A stretch of 64,000 nt of DNA from Diplolepis rosae (Eukaryota > Arthropoda > Insecta > Hymenoptera > Diplolepididae): NCBI GenBank assembly GCA_030998225.1, contig JAPYXD010000391.1, positions 248,001 through 312,000 of the forward strand, written 5' to 3'. Below are positions 11,529 to 22,285 of this stretch, piece after piece; the stretch's first letter is position 1; each line of letters begins with the position of its first letter. The translations under genes were made by a program, and so were the position numbers. The notes beneath the pieces were generated by a model, which was not told the DNA's origin, searched no databases, and saw only the letters and a program-made list of their open reading frames with translations.

Positions 11529-12285
11529 AAGGGTTTCCCAATAGGGGTGATATGATTTTGAATGTCCCTATCGGGCTCATTTGAACTGAAATTTTTGACG
11601 TCTGCTGTCAGTTGTCATCAGTAAGGTTTGCCATTTAATTATGAGTAGTTTCACGCTTCCACAACGTTTGGAAATTGTCCAATTATTTTATCAAAATTCG
11701 AGAAGTTTTGTCGGTGTTCAAAGAGCATATCGTGCAAAATATGGTCGTCATTCTGCTCCATCCGCGCTCTCAATTCGTCGAATAATCGATAAGTTGGAGA
11801 GTGAATTTACTCTATTGGATACTAAGCCTAAAAATCGTATGCGTACCGCACGTTCTACACAGAATATAGCCGCCGTACAGGCCAGTATCGAGGAAAACCG
11901 TGAATTGTCCGTGCCACGCCGATCTCAGGAATTGGGCCTGTCCAGGATGACTACCTGGCGTATTTTGCGATTGGATCTTGGCCTGCATCCCTATAAGATG
12001 ATTCTGGCCCAAGAACTGAAGCCTAATGACCATCGTTTGCGTCGGGAGTTCGCGGATTGGGCTCTGGAATCAATTGAAAATGATCCCAATTTTCATCAAA
12101 AAATCATCTTTTCTGATGAGGCGCATTTTTGGCTCAAGTCTCGGGGGACATTTGGCCGATATATTGTTTAAATCATAAATGGCATAGAATATCCAATATA
12201 ATAAAAAAGATTTCGATCAATTCCGAATGAATATTCAGTGTTTTTTTTCAATTTCAAAACATATCACCCTTATTGGGAAACCCTT
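11529..12285 (+). mobile_element. 757-bp Tc1/mariner derivative, copy 1
   Basis: The inverted ends AAGGGTTTCCCAATA and TATTGGGAAACCCTT are flanked by the TA target duplication (11527-11528 and 12286-12287). It contains one intact ORF (11641-12171). A second copy of exactly the same length lies inverted at 15333-16089, and a 3' fragment lies at 19459-19548. Near-identity of the two copies indicates recent mobility. Confidence 0.92.
11641..12171 (+). CDS. Truncated Tc1/mariner transposase (DNA-binding half)
   Basis: 176 codons, intact. It starts MSSFTLPQRLEIVQLF with a helix-turn-helix (RSFVGVQRAYR...), a second HTH (VPRRSQELGLSRMTTWRIL) and continues to the first catalytic Asp (IIFSDEAHFWL), after which it stops. 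The second and third acidic residues are missing, so it cannot catalyse transposition but could still bind element ends. Identical ORF structure in copy 2 with one residue different (K/T in YRAxYGRH). Such a product could act as a repressor (inference). Confidence 0.85.
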   Translation: MSSFTLPQRLEIVQLFYQNSRSFVGVQRAYRAKYGRHSAPSALSIRRIIDKLESEFTLLDTKPKNRMRTARSTQNIAAVQASIEENRELSVPRRSQELGLSRMTTWRILRLDLGLHPYKMILAQELKPNDHRLRREFADWALESIENDPNFHQKIIFSDEAHFWLKSRGTFGRYIV

Positions 12286-12287
12286 TA

Positions 12288-13019
12288 TATAGTAATCCAG
12301 GCAGATTCCTGTCTTATATTATAATAAAATTCATATCTCAAATCCCTTTAGTCAGTTAAATAGGTTTCTATGTAGATTTACAGTAGGGAACTTCGTGACA
12401 TTTTCTTTTCTTGTTGATTAATCATTCTTACTTTTCTGATTTCCATCTTTCGCAATGTAGCAGATGGAACAATTACGCTTTCTTCCCAAAACAATTTCAA
12501 TTTGTGAGATAAGTAATCCGTATATTACGTGAACAGGCCTACAACATTTTTTTTGTTTTAGTGCCAAACTATTATGTTACTTCAATATTTCTTAAAAAAA
12601 TTGGGACCTGGGCTGCCATCATTTGCCAACAATTATTTTTTCTCCGTGCAGTTAAATATTGTTTCAGTACTGCCTGTCAGTAGTTGATTGATCGGCCCCC
12701 ACTATGGTGTTGCGAAGCTCTTGGCTTGACTTCGTATTTTTTGAACTAAGAATAATAATAACTATTTTAAGCATATTCAGTTGACATTTACATTGGCATT
12801 TTAAGGGAATTTTCGACACTTCCTATCATAATTTTCCATGACCTAGTTCTGATTCCAATACTAATTTAATCTCTGTTGTTACTGGATTAACTACGATGTG
12901 ACAGTAGTACTAAAAAGTATTGATAGACTAGTACAACGCAATCGGTGAATTATAACCATTCGTAGAAATATTAATCTTCTAAATTTTAAAAATTTTATAT
13001 GCTTGATATGTTTGAATAG
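12288..13019. other. Intron 2 of SPH-A1, 3' part
   Basis: 12292-12420 and 12895-13019 align with 47219-47400 and 47385-47496 of SPH-A2 (shared aacttcgtgacattttct and gcttgatatgttt blocks), so this is duplicated intron. 12540-12890, which contains a TTTTTTCTCCGTGCAG terminus near 12640, has no match in SPH-A2 that I see and may be an insertion. No gene. Confidence 0.55.
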
Positions 13020-13106
13020 GACGGTCTGAAGAAAATATCATTCAGTTTCGAAAATAACGAAAGATTTTTGACACTTGTCAGAGCTACATGCTATAAGGAT
13101 GAGGAC
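13020..13106 (+). CDS. SPH-A1 exon 3: variable segment between GW and GDSGG regions
   Basis: 29 codons between ..GAATAG and GTGAGT, phase 0/0: starts DGLKKISFSFE and ends CYKDED. In the S1 fold this is the part between GWG (about residue 142) and GDSGGP (about 193), including the autolysis loop and pocket wall. SPH-A2 and SPH-C have exons of exactly 29 codons here; SPH-B has 31. Compared with SPH-A2, about 18 of 29 residues differ although the flanking introns are well conserved. Confidence 0.7.
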
Positions 13107-13175
13107 GTGAGTATTATTTTATCTTTTTTTGTTACTTGTAAGGTATTCAATAACTAACAGCTCTTAATATTTTAG

Positions 13176-13359
13176 TTTCCCCTAAGCAGTCTTGCAATAA
13201 AGGGTAGGAACATTATAGGATTTACTTATTTGGATGAAGAAAATGATGTCAATGGAAATAGTATTGTCGGAGGAATAAGAACTATTCATAAAAGGAAAGT
13301 TGTGTTTTCTAAAATTTTCTACGCAGATTTCACGGCAGTTAATTCATTGCTTCGCAAAG
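13176..13359 (+). CDS. SPH-A1 exon 4: GDSGG-equivalent region and C-terminal helix
   Basis: 61 codons plus one base, phase 0 in and phase 1 out (..CGC AAA G, then GTAAAT). FPLSSLAIKGRNIIGF aligns with the S1 GDSGGPLV--G-LVGI strand; the catalytic Ser position is Pro. VVFSKIFYADFTAVNSLL corresponds to the VFTRV--Y--WI helix. A short final exon should follow but was not found. A 1.07-kb fold-back element begins about ten bases into the next intron. Confidence 0.75.
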
Positions 13360-13368
13360 GTAAATATA

Positions 13369-14442
13369 TGGGTCATTCCATATTAGACTAACAGTCGATG
13401 TCACAGATTTGAACAAGATAATTTTTTTCGGTCTTTATCAACAATAAATAGACACGTATTTTTGTGGTTGGTCAAAAAAAATTTTTTTACAAGTATACGA
13501 TTTTTCGAATTTTCTGAGAAATCATATTTTCGATATAGCAAGCGCACTTTCAAGCCTGTTTATCCTGAAAACAATTGTTCGCACAAAAAATTTTCCAAAT
13601 TACGAAAATTAGGGTTTTGACTCTTCTTTACAGAGATTGTTGCGAAAAAATTGTTTAAACATTTTTTAACATACAAAAGTAAAGAAATAAACGCAAAATC
13701 GTTTTTTTCCTAATTTGGCACCTTTCGAAATTTTTTTTTTCGTGGATTTAGATTCTTTGAAGTCTGTTATAAAATATGACAATCGAATCAAAATGGCTGG
13801 ATCATTGATTCGGAAGTTATGGAGTTTTGAAGAGCCTGGCGCGGTCTCGCGCGCAATCCGGGCGCCTCCACGCGCGGCGAGCGTTTACCTTTACTTTTAG
13901 CACTAATAACTTACGCCCGGTAAAATGCTCGCCGCGTTTGAAAGCGCCCGGATTGCGCGCAAGACTATGCGAGGCTCTTCAAAATTACATAACCTCCGAA
14001 TCCATGATCCAGCCATTTTTATTCAATCGTCATATTTTATAACAGACTTCAAATAATCTAAATCCACTAAAAAAAAAATTTCGAAAGGTTCCAAATTAGG
14101 AAAAAAACGATTTTGCGTTTATTTCTTTACTTTTGTATGTTAAAAAATGTTTAAACAAATTTTTCGCAACAATCTCTGTAAAGAAGAGTCAAAACCCTAA
14201 TTTTCGTAATTTGGAAAATTTTTTGTGCGAACAATTTTTTTCAAGATAAACAGGCTTGAAAGTGCGCTTGTTATATCGAAAATATCATTTCTCAGAAAAT
14301 TCGAAAAATCGTATACTTGTAAAAAAAATTTTTTTGGCCAAACAAAAAAATACGTGTCTATTTATTGTTGATAAAGAACCGAAAAAAAATTATCTTGTTC
14401 AAATCTGTGACATCGACTGTCAATCTAATATGGAATGACCCA
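13369..14442. mobile_element. Fold-back element (1.07-kb palindrome with GC-rich centre)
   Basis: ATGGGTCATTCCATATTAGA at the left recurs inverted at the right end (CTAATATGGAATGACCCAT). Arms of about 530 bp match closely throughout, meeting at about 13905 with a GC-rich core (gcgcgcaatccgggcgc / gcgcccggattgcgcgc). SPH-A2 lacks it at the same intron position (47819-47840), giving an empty site; ATAT-like bases flank both ends. The ORFs inside are palindrome by-products. Confidence 0.88.
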
Positions 14443-14446
14443 TATA

Positions 14447-15212
14447 TAAGTATAACGCTTTGAGAATGAACTGGATGACATTTACACTGTTGGTCGTTGG
14501 TAGCTAAAAAAAAGCAATCCACAGACGAGATAAATTTACACAAAAAAACGTGAAATTTAATTTACAATTTAATTTTCACATTCATTCTTCATTTTGAACA
14601 TTTTTTTCAATTCATCTATTCCGATAAGGTTTTTCCTATAAAAACTTTTCGTAGGGAGTTATTGACAGATTGTTATATCAGCTATTGATAAAACGTTCCA
14701 CTCATCTGTAAAAAGATGCCTGATATGAGCGAATCAATTTCCAGCCCACAATTTCTATTCGATTTTCCTTCTAACTCCCACAACTCCCATAAAAATGATT
14801 CATTAGATATAATTTTTTGGAAAATTTATTTTTACATCAATGCCAACTTATTGTGAAAATCTTGACCAGATCCGAGCGGGTAAGTACATACATGCTTATC
14901 CTGCTAAGCCCTTTGTTTCAATAATAAAAGATTGTTAATGAAATGCACAATATCTATAGTGTATTACCATCAGTGACAAATGCATACTCAATTTTGATGA
15001 TGAAACAAAGCTCATCTACTAAACAGATGGCTGAATAATGCATTTGTTTATTGAATTTGTTTACATAATACAAAACTTTTGTCTAATAACGCATTATTTT
15101 CGACAGTTCTGACATTGAAAGGATATAGCACTTGATTTTGCTAAAAACAACCGGAATATTCCTCTTAAAAAATGGCCCAATTAGAGATTTGTTTCTTATT
15201 TTTATTATGGTC
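14447..15212. other. Intergenic/intron sequence duplicated after SPH-A2
   Basis: 14447-14490, 14540-14640 and 14790-14870 align in order with 47835-47870, 47950-48030 and 48550-48630 downstream of SPH-A2 exon 4. No exon with a phase-1 acceptor continuing SPH-A1 could be recognised. Confidence 0.5.
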
Positions 15213-15214
15213 AG

Positions 15215-15332
15215 CATTCGTGGGACTGGTTTGATGCAGCTCTCCACCCCTTTCTATCCTAAGCAGGTCTCTTTATATCGCAGTGTCTGCTACAACCTAC
15301 GTCATCTATAATTTGTTCCACGTACTCTAATA
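15215..15332. repeat. Widespread insect repeat, left part (continues at 16092-16190)
   Basis: The string cgtgggactggtttgatgca and the following ctctccacccc...cctaagcaggtctc is a repeat type I know from many insect genomes, probably non-LTR derived. It is interrupted by the 757-bp element at 15333-16089 and resumes with ttggcgtccttctactgc. A small related piece is near 48635. Confidence 0.5.
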
Positions 15333-16089
15333 AAGGGTTTCCCAATAAGGGTGATATGTTTTGAAATTGAAAAAAAACACTGAATATTCATTCGGAATTG
15401 ATCGAAATCTTTTTTATTATATTGGATATTCTATGCCATTTATGATTTAAACAATATATCGGCCAAATGTCCCCCGAGACTTGAGCCAAAAATGCGCCTC
15501 ATCAGAAAAGATGATTTTTTGATGAAAATTGGGATCATTTTCAATTGATTCCAGAGCCCAATCCGCGAACTCCCGACGCAAACGATGGTCATTAGGCTTC
15601 AGTTCTTGGGCCAGAATCATCTTATAGGGATGCAGGCCAAGATCCAATCGCAAAATACGCCAGGTAGTCATCCTGGACAGGCCCAATTCCTGAGATCGGC
15701 GTGGCACGGACAATTCACGGTTTTCCTCGATACTGGCCTGTACGGCGGCTATATTCTGTGTAGAACGTGCGGTACGCATACGATTTTTAGGCTTAGTATC
15801 CAATAGAGTAAATTCACTCTCCAACTTATCGATTATTCGACGAATTGAGAGCGCGGATGGAGCAGAATGACGACCATATGTTGCACGATATGCTCTTTGA
15901 ACACCGACAAAACTTCTCGAATTTTGATAAAATAATTGGACAATTTCCAAACGTTGTGGAAGCGTGAAACTACTCATGATTAAATGGCAAACCTTACTGA
16001 TGACAACTGACAGCAGACGTCAAAAATTTCAGTTCAAATGAGCCCGATAGGGACATTCAAAATCATATCACCCCTATTGGGAAACCCTT
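15333..16089 (-). mobile_element. 757-bp Tc1/mariner derivative, copy 2
   Basis: Same ends (AAGGGTTTCCCAATA / TATTGGGAAACCCTT), same length and the same ORF as copy 1 at 11529-12285, in opposite orientation. TA duplications at 15331-15332 and 16090-16091. It is inserted into the insect repeat at 15215-16190. Confidence 0.92.
15447..15977 (-). CDS. Truncated Tc1/mariner transposase, copy 2
   Basis: 176 codons, intact, differing from the copy-1 product by one residue (YRATYGRH instead of YRAKYGRH). It ends after the first catalytic Asp motif FSDEAHFWL and lacks the other two acidic residues. Preservation of two identical truncated ORFs suggests both come from one mobilised internally deleted master copy. 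Confidence 0.85.
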   Translation of the reverse strand: MSSFTLPQRLEIVQLFYQNSRSFVGVQRAYRATYGRHSAPSALSIRRIIDKLESEFTLLDTKPKNRMRTARSTQNIAAVQASIEENRELSVPRRSQELGLSRMTTWRILRLDLGLHPYKMILAQELKPNDHRLRREFADWALESIENDPNFHQKIIFSDEAHFWLKSRGTFGRYIV

Positions 16090-16288
16090 TATTTGTCTCC
16101 CCATATTTTGGCGTCCTTCTACTGCACCTTCCAAAATTATTGCAACTATTCTCTCATGTCTTTTTGCCTGCCTGCTTGTTATGGTACAAGAAAGGGATCC
16201 AAGTTGTAAAAAATAATTTATGTAAAGAACCCATGAAATATGCGACTTTACATTACAATGGTAAAAGTTCCTTGCAATTATATTTGAC

Positions 16289-16540
16289 ACGTGGATCAAT
16301 AAGTCCCGGGACTGACACATAGATGGCGTTGCCAACAAAAGTTCTGTATGATTTTTCATGAGTACCAACCTTCAAAAGATACCTGTCAAAATTTCATAAC
16401 ATTCTGATGTTTGGTCCACGAGTTGCAGTGATTTAAGTGACGCTAGTCTTGATATTCTCAAAACAATGGATTCGAAACAATTTTGTGTGTGCCAAAGATA
16501 AATCGGTCTACAAGAAAGGTATTGAAATGTTAGAGAAGCG
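16289..16540 (+). mobile_element. Internally deleted mini-mariner
   Basis: Starts with an AATAAGTCCCGGGACT terminus and a 5' leader to an ATG (about 16466, MDSKQF), then jumps to codons like the mariner C-terminus (YKKGIEMLEKR). The flanks align with 50715-50830 upstream of SPH-C, which lacks it. It is therefore an insertion in the duplicated segment. Confidence 0.6.
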
Positions 16541-16789
16541 TCCCATCTTTTGTAATTTCACCATTAAATAGATTGTAAGCTGTGAGCCACTGAAAGAACA
16601 GTTTCTTTTTACCAAACGAAAATATCTTTGATACGTGGCCAAACAAGAAATTTGTTTGAATAAAACAGTTTTTTTGATTCAAGCAAATTTACATTTACAA
16701 GATAATACTAAACCCTCCTACAAACAGGACTTATACCATTTCGTGTGAAATTCATAAGTACTTGAGAAATTAATCTTTACTTAAATTAT

Positions 16790-19447
16790 TCTTCACATTG
16801 TTCACATTTTTATATTCTCACATGTATCACAGTTGCGTGAATGCTTATACGACAAATGGCATGTTTCTCTCTACAATGACATCTGTAGAGAGGACAATGG
16901 CTAAACACTCCTACATCTGGCTGATCCGAATCGCCCAAACATCAGGCATCCTACTTCAGAGTAACTTGCTTTTAGAGTGGCGAAAAAAGTCTCTACGAAC
17001 AGCACCCTTTGATCCAAGATCAACCAAACGTGGATAAAGAGGCTTCCAACTTGTGGCTGCGTAGAACCGAACTATTTCTGGAAACGAAAGGGTTTGTCGT
17101 GGTCATCCAGAACAAAGTAATCGGTACTAGGAACTACGCAAAATACATCCTTCGTCACAAAGTTGACAAATAGTGAGCATTATATGGAAATCCTGATGAA
17201 AACATCGAACACATCATTGATGGGTGCAAAATATTGGCTCTAATAGTATACACACGCAAGAATAGTGATGTGTGTGGGATAGTCTACCAACAAAGTGCCT
17301 TAAACCTGGGACTGCTACAAGTTTCCGAGAATAAACATCATTTCTTGTACTGAAACAGGACCATTCAGACAAACCATCTCGTCATGCATAATTGAAGGGC
17401 GTCGGATCTAAAGGGCCTAACTGACATTTACCAAATTTTACAGGACGTCGAAAAAACGCTCCTATTTAAAGAGTTTTTGATAAAAAGGATTCATCTTTGA
17501 AATTTACGTTGTTGACACTAAAAAACATTAGTTTCTGCAGTATCAATTGATTCTATTCAAAACTCACCAAGAAATGAGCCGTCAAAATAACAAAGGGCCT
17601 AAGTAGAGGGGTATCGTCGGATCAAAAGGGCCTAACTGCACGATCGCGCTATACTTTCACTTTGCTTCACGCACGATTGTTCATTTCGTCAATTTCCTGT
17701 GCAGTGATGGATATGAGTATTAAATTATGAATATTTAGTGACTGTTCATCATGTTAATATATGCTTCTCCAATTATTTTTTGTAATTGTCATTTAATTTT
17801 TATTGTTGTAAGTGGAATGTTGTGAATTAATATTTTCAACTCCCTGTTTTTACTTTTTTGACTTGAAGAATTTCACTCGCGTACTTTTCCAACTGTAACA
17901 TTTGTGAAAAGTTTAAAAATAAAAAAATGCCGAAAAGTACTTATTATTGCCAAAAACACTTTAAGTAAGCAAGAAATAATCGAACTTTAGAAAAATGGGG
18001 AAATTTTGAAAATATCTCGGAATATTTGAATAAAATACCGGAAAGTCAGGAAATTTTTCGATGCGAATACAAATTTTGAAATTGGAAAGAATTCCTATCT
18101 TTGAAAAATCTGCAAATTCAGAAAACATTCAGAAATTAGTGAGAAATAATAAACTTTGATCACTTTCGAAAAATTTAGACAAAATCTCTAAACTTCAAAA
18201 TTCATATCATTTTTTTCATCAATTTTTATCATCTCTTTGAGCTCCACTCTGCTCCGTTTTTTTAAGTACTCAAAGTCATGAAATTCTCATGACATGAGCT
18301 TCTGAAAATTTTTGAGTTGCACTTATAATAAAATTAATTTATTATGCACTCATGACGAATTCATGGCGTGAAAATAATAAACTATTTATATTGCAATTAT
18401 TTATCAGGTTTTGTTTTCGATTAGTTACAAAATTGTTCATCTCCATAAAATCTATATTCCACCGGTAAAGATTGTAATTTAACTTACTTGGGCGGGTGGA
18501 GGATTTCGGGCGGGAACTGTTTTGTTGCTCCGGGTCGTGTACTCCTCGCTTTAGCTTTTGGCGTCATACTCCGCCAATTCTCGTCCTAGAATGGAAACGA
18601 AAATACCGAAATACTCGTCAGGCTTTGCTCTATCACGTCTCGTTTGCACTTTTTAAAAATTAATACTTACTCTCTTATAATGTCGAGCAATCGCCGGAGC
18701 AATGTACGAAATGAATGTTGTTTACATTAACCTCGCAACAAGTGGACGAAGAAAAAAAAAATTACCGATCGTAGGTAACTGCCGAAATCCCTACGTTACC
18801 GCCTGGACACACTGACATAATTCTATCTTTGTCACCGAGTTCTAAAACCTCGTCAATTCATTCAAGAAACACGTTTCTTCATAAGAGCCTATAAGCAGTT
18901 AGGCCCTTTTGATCCAACGATATCCCTTCACTTAGGACCTTAGCGCTTTTCAACCATTTTTTTTTTTACAGTTAAAAATTTTTTTTTATTTTTTCGCACC
19001 ATACCTCGTAATGAGCATTTCTTTGGAGAATACGAAAATGCAAAAAACTCAATTTCGGAAAAAATGTCAGTTAGGCCCTTTTGATCCGACGGCCTTCAAC
19101 TGTCCGAACATTTTATTGTGGGGTAAAAGTTGGCAGCGTGTCAGAATCACAGACATTGCTATATCTTGTAACAAAAACATCTAGCTGACCTATACAACCA
19201 AAATCCAAAAGTATGGTCAGCTAAAGCGCGAAATCACAGAAATGTGGAAAGTGAAACCAACCACCGTTAAACCCATTGTAATTTCGGCTACGAGAAACGT
19301 GCAAGGTGCGTGAATCAACTGAAAGATCTAGGCGTGAAAAGAGTACCTGCGGCCGTCCAGGAAGCGGTTTTATTGGATACCTGCCGCACAGCCCGTTCCT
19401 TTCTTGATCATGAGGTAGAAGGCGACCAAACGGTTTTGGGCTTCTAG
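16790..19447 (+). pseudogene. C-terminal fragment of a non-LTR retrotransposon ORF, split by an insertion
   Basis: 16797-17390 and 19100-19447 read as two parts of one decayed reading frame. Recognisable pieces are GNPDENIEHIIDGCK (zinc-finger-like), VYTRKNSDVCGIVYQQ, then after the insertion LKREITEMWKVK and VKPIVISATRNVQ, the hallmark tail of many insect non-LTR elements (EMW...VPIVIS.TG). Multiple stops and frameshifts are present. It replaces the position where a gene homologous to SPH-C might be expected in the left copy of the duplication. Confidence 0.65.
17392..19099. mobile_element. 1.7-kb TIR element with nested inverted repeats
   Basis: The outer ends TTGAAGGGCGTCGGATC and GATCCGACGGCCTTCAA are inverted. 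A second inverted pair of the same motif (GTCGGATCAAAAGGGCC near 17608; GGCCCTTTTGATCC near 18905) lies inside, so the motif AAAGGGCCTAACTG occurs four times as two nested pairs. The interior is AT-rich and has no transposase. It interrupts the non-LTR frame at 16790-19447. Confidence 0.75.
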
Positions 19448-19458
19448 TAGGAAAATGT

Positions 19459-19548
19459 ATATAATAAAAAAGATTTCGATCAATTCCGAATGAATATTTA
19501 GTGTTTTTTTTCAATTTCAAAACATATCACCCTTATTGGGAAACCCTT
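19459..19548 (+). mobile_element. 3' end fragment of the 757-bp Tc1/mariner family
   Basis: Matches the last ~90 bp of copy 1 (ataataaaaaagatttcgat ... cattggg-type end AAACCCTT followed by TA). The rest of the element is missing; it abuts the LINE fragment directly. Confidence 0.85.
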
Positions 19549-19759
19549 TAGTTAGGGTTGTCTCTTGTCTTCTTTTTCGAATTTTAATTCAAAATTACTG
19601 CTGAACTTGACTTTTTATGTTCAACTAGTCTTGGCAACCAGGTCTATGTGCCTATGAAAAAATTCTTTCTATATAATAATTATAATAATAAGAAGTAATT
19701 TAAACTATAATGAAAGAGAGACTTTCCGAGTCCTTTTCTAAACGCTTGTTCTCAATTCT

Positions 19760-20765
19760 TCTTACAGCACCTTAAAGTTCTGATACTGGTAAAGGCGTCG
19801 GCTTATCTATAACCGTATCTCCTGAACTGTCTTTAGCAAACATCAGACCTTACCAAAACTCAGCGTCTTCCCAATACATTCAGCTGTAACACAAATTCCT
19901 TCCTTAGTTCGACATTGTAACCGAACTTTTTACAGCAACTCAAATTCCTGATAATGAAACAGGCCTCAATGTCTAGAATACAAATTCTAGAATAGCATAA
20001 AATCCTGATACTAGGTCAGCCGTCTGCTGACCTTTAAACGTCTATCTAGAACTGTCTAAAGCAGATTCCGACCTCTGTCTTGTTCCATCTTCTTCTAGAT
20101 GCATTCAGCTCGAACACAAATGTCTTTCTAAGTTGATCAGTCTAACCAAATATTTCTTGCAGAATCTCAAATTCCCAATACTGGAACAGGCTTGGACTGG
20201 ACTATACACGTCTCTCTTCAACTATGTACGCCAGTTCAAACAAATCTTTCATACAGAGCCTCCAAATCCGGATACTAGAGCAGGCTTTAGCGGGCCTATA
20301 CTCCTCTTTCCTCAACTGAGTATAGTAGAGTTCAGTATCCACTAAGTACCATCTTCTTTCCAATAAATTTAGTACGGACAGCAAATGTCGCCATCAATTC
20401 GCCAGTCCAACGGAATATTTCTTAAAGCACATCAAATTTCCAATACTGCGACAGGTGTCGGCTGACCTATAACGGTCTCTCCTAAACTATCCATAACAGA
20501 TATCGACCCATTAAGTCCCATATTTTTTCCAATACATTCAGCCTTGACAAGTATGTATATATCAGTTCCTCAGTCCAACTAAACACATCATACAACAACA
20601 CAGATTTCCGATACTGAGACAGGCATTCAGTATTGACAAAAATATCTCCTTCGTTCATTAGTTTAACTAAGCACATCTTACAGCATTTCAGAATTCCTAT
20701 ACTGGTACAGTCGTAGGCTAGCCTATAACCATTTGTCCTGAACTATGTATAGCAAATGTTGGCAT
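19760..20765. repeat. Degenerate tandem array, about 170 + 90 bp period
   Basis: A core such as attCC-GATACTGG-ACAGGC recurs about eight times (19775, 19943, 20005, 20172, 20265, 20436, 20606, 20694), followed by variants of CTATAACGGTCTCTCCTAAACT and CATTCAGC. Spacing alternates around 170 and 60-95 bp, indicating a higher-order unit of about 260 bp. Short ORFs in it are not conserved between units. Confidence 0.6.
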
Positions 20766-21127
20766 CTATCAAGTCATATGTACTTATTTTTGCAACATGG
20801 CTTTCTAGTATATTTTTGCAAAACACGCACTAAACAGAAGTATTTCGAGTCCCTGTAGAGCGGTAGTAAAACGTCCATTTCTGACCCGCGTTTTCATATT
20901 GTATCTGTTTTCGTTCCTTACGACCAATTTTCGTTCCTTAGATCCTACTTCTGCTCCTCACGTCCGCTGAACAGCTGCGACAATATGGGTTACATTTTCA
21001 ATGTGCGTCCTTGGTACGCAGCCTGAGTTTTTGACATGACTAGTATTCATGTACGCAGTTTCGAATTTGCCAGCGAATAAAAACTATATTCAGACGTATT
21101 ATTAATGTAAAATGTATAAGTATTTAA

Positions 21128-21605
21128 GAATTCGAAACTGATCGAATCCTCAAAACACAAAAAGCACAACCAAATTTGGACCAAAATCACCACTAGAAAA
21201 AACCTTGAGAAGACAAACAAAAAAGGCAACCTTCCATAACCCCTCCCTTCTTCTTCTTTCTTTCCTCCTCTTTTGTCTTTATTACCCACACCATTTACAT
21301 AAATGAAATTTGAACTACTCGCCGACATTTCGGTGCTCTTCCAGCAACCTCTTCAAAGCTGGAATATTACTGGAAGAGTACCGAAACGTCAGCGAGTAGT
21401 TTAAATTTTATTAATGTAAATGGTGGTGGGTAATACAGACAAAAGAGGACGAAAGAAAGAAAAAGAAGGAAGGGGTTTTGAAAGGTTGCCTTCTTGTTTC
21501 TTTTCTCCTTTTTTGTTTGTTTTCTCAAGGTTTTTTCTAGTGATGATTTTGGTCCAAATTTGGTTGTTTTTTGTGTTTTGAGGATTCGATTAGTTTCGAA
21601 TTCTT
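21128..21605. mobile_element. Fold-back element (~480-bp palindrome)
   Basis: ttcgaaactgatcgaatcctc at 21131 returns inverted at 21583-21600. Arms of about 220 bp (including the purine/pyrimidine-rich stretch near 21240 and 21450) meet at a small hairpin around 21345-21365. Each inner arm carries CTGGAAGAG-n(3)-CGAAA(C/T)GTC, which resembles a degraded hammerhead-ribozyme core (see finding). Confidence 0.75.
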
Positions 21606-21624
21606 GAAACTTTTAATTGCGCTT

Positions 21625-21716
21625 TTGTTTGGACGTTGAGAGGAATCCGGGTACAACGTCTAAAAAACATTTTGCCATTTTTCCTCCTCACCAAAAAAAA
21701 AAAAAAAAAAAAAAAC
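21625..21716 (+). mobile_element. 5'-truncated non-LTR 3' end with poly(A) tail
   Basis: acaacgtct..a.a.attttgccatttttcctcctcacca followed by about 23 A. The same 3'-UTR end is found inverted at about 60255-60310 below the R1-clade ORF2, so this is a dead-on-arrival copy of the same or a sister family. Confidence 0.75.
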
Positions 21717-22285
21717 ATTTCTTCAGAACGTATCGCTCGGCCGTTTTAGGACTCGGTCTGAATACATCGGTCCTTGCCTCGAAATGCGTGCCTTAATTCC
21801 TAGCAGTACAATATATTATTTACAAGAAGTTTAGTAGCATCCATGGATTTTCTGTACATTTCAGCTATCTTTCAATTAAACCTGCTAAACTCGGATTCTT
21901 TTGTATTCTATAGACTTTACTGGAAACCATTTGAAATATACAAAAAATTTATTGATTGAACAGAACTTCTCGTAAAATCTACTAGAAAGTCGTGTTGTGA
22001 AGATAAATACGGAACTTCCTGTAAATTTTACGAATCTTTTATGATTGTATTATATTTTGTCATTTTTGGTTAATTTTCTTTAAGATTTTACCATTCTTGC
22101 TTGTTCTTATTACAATTCATCTAAAAATTTATAGATTTATACTTTGTTTTGAGTTTTCCTAAAGCAAGAAAATATTTCTGTCTATGCAATTATGTCTACC
22201 TGTCTCTTAGTCTGTCTATTATTATAAATAGTCCACAGCAAACGATTTTGATCTGCTTCAAAATTTATAAATTTAATGTCTCCAG

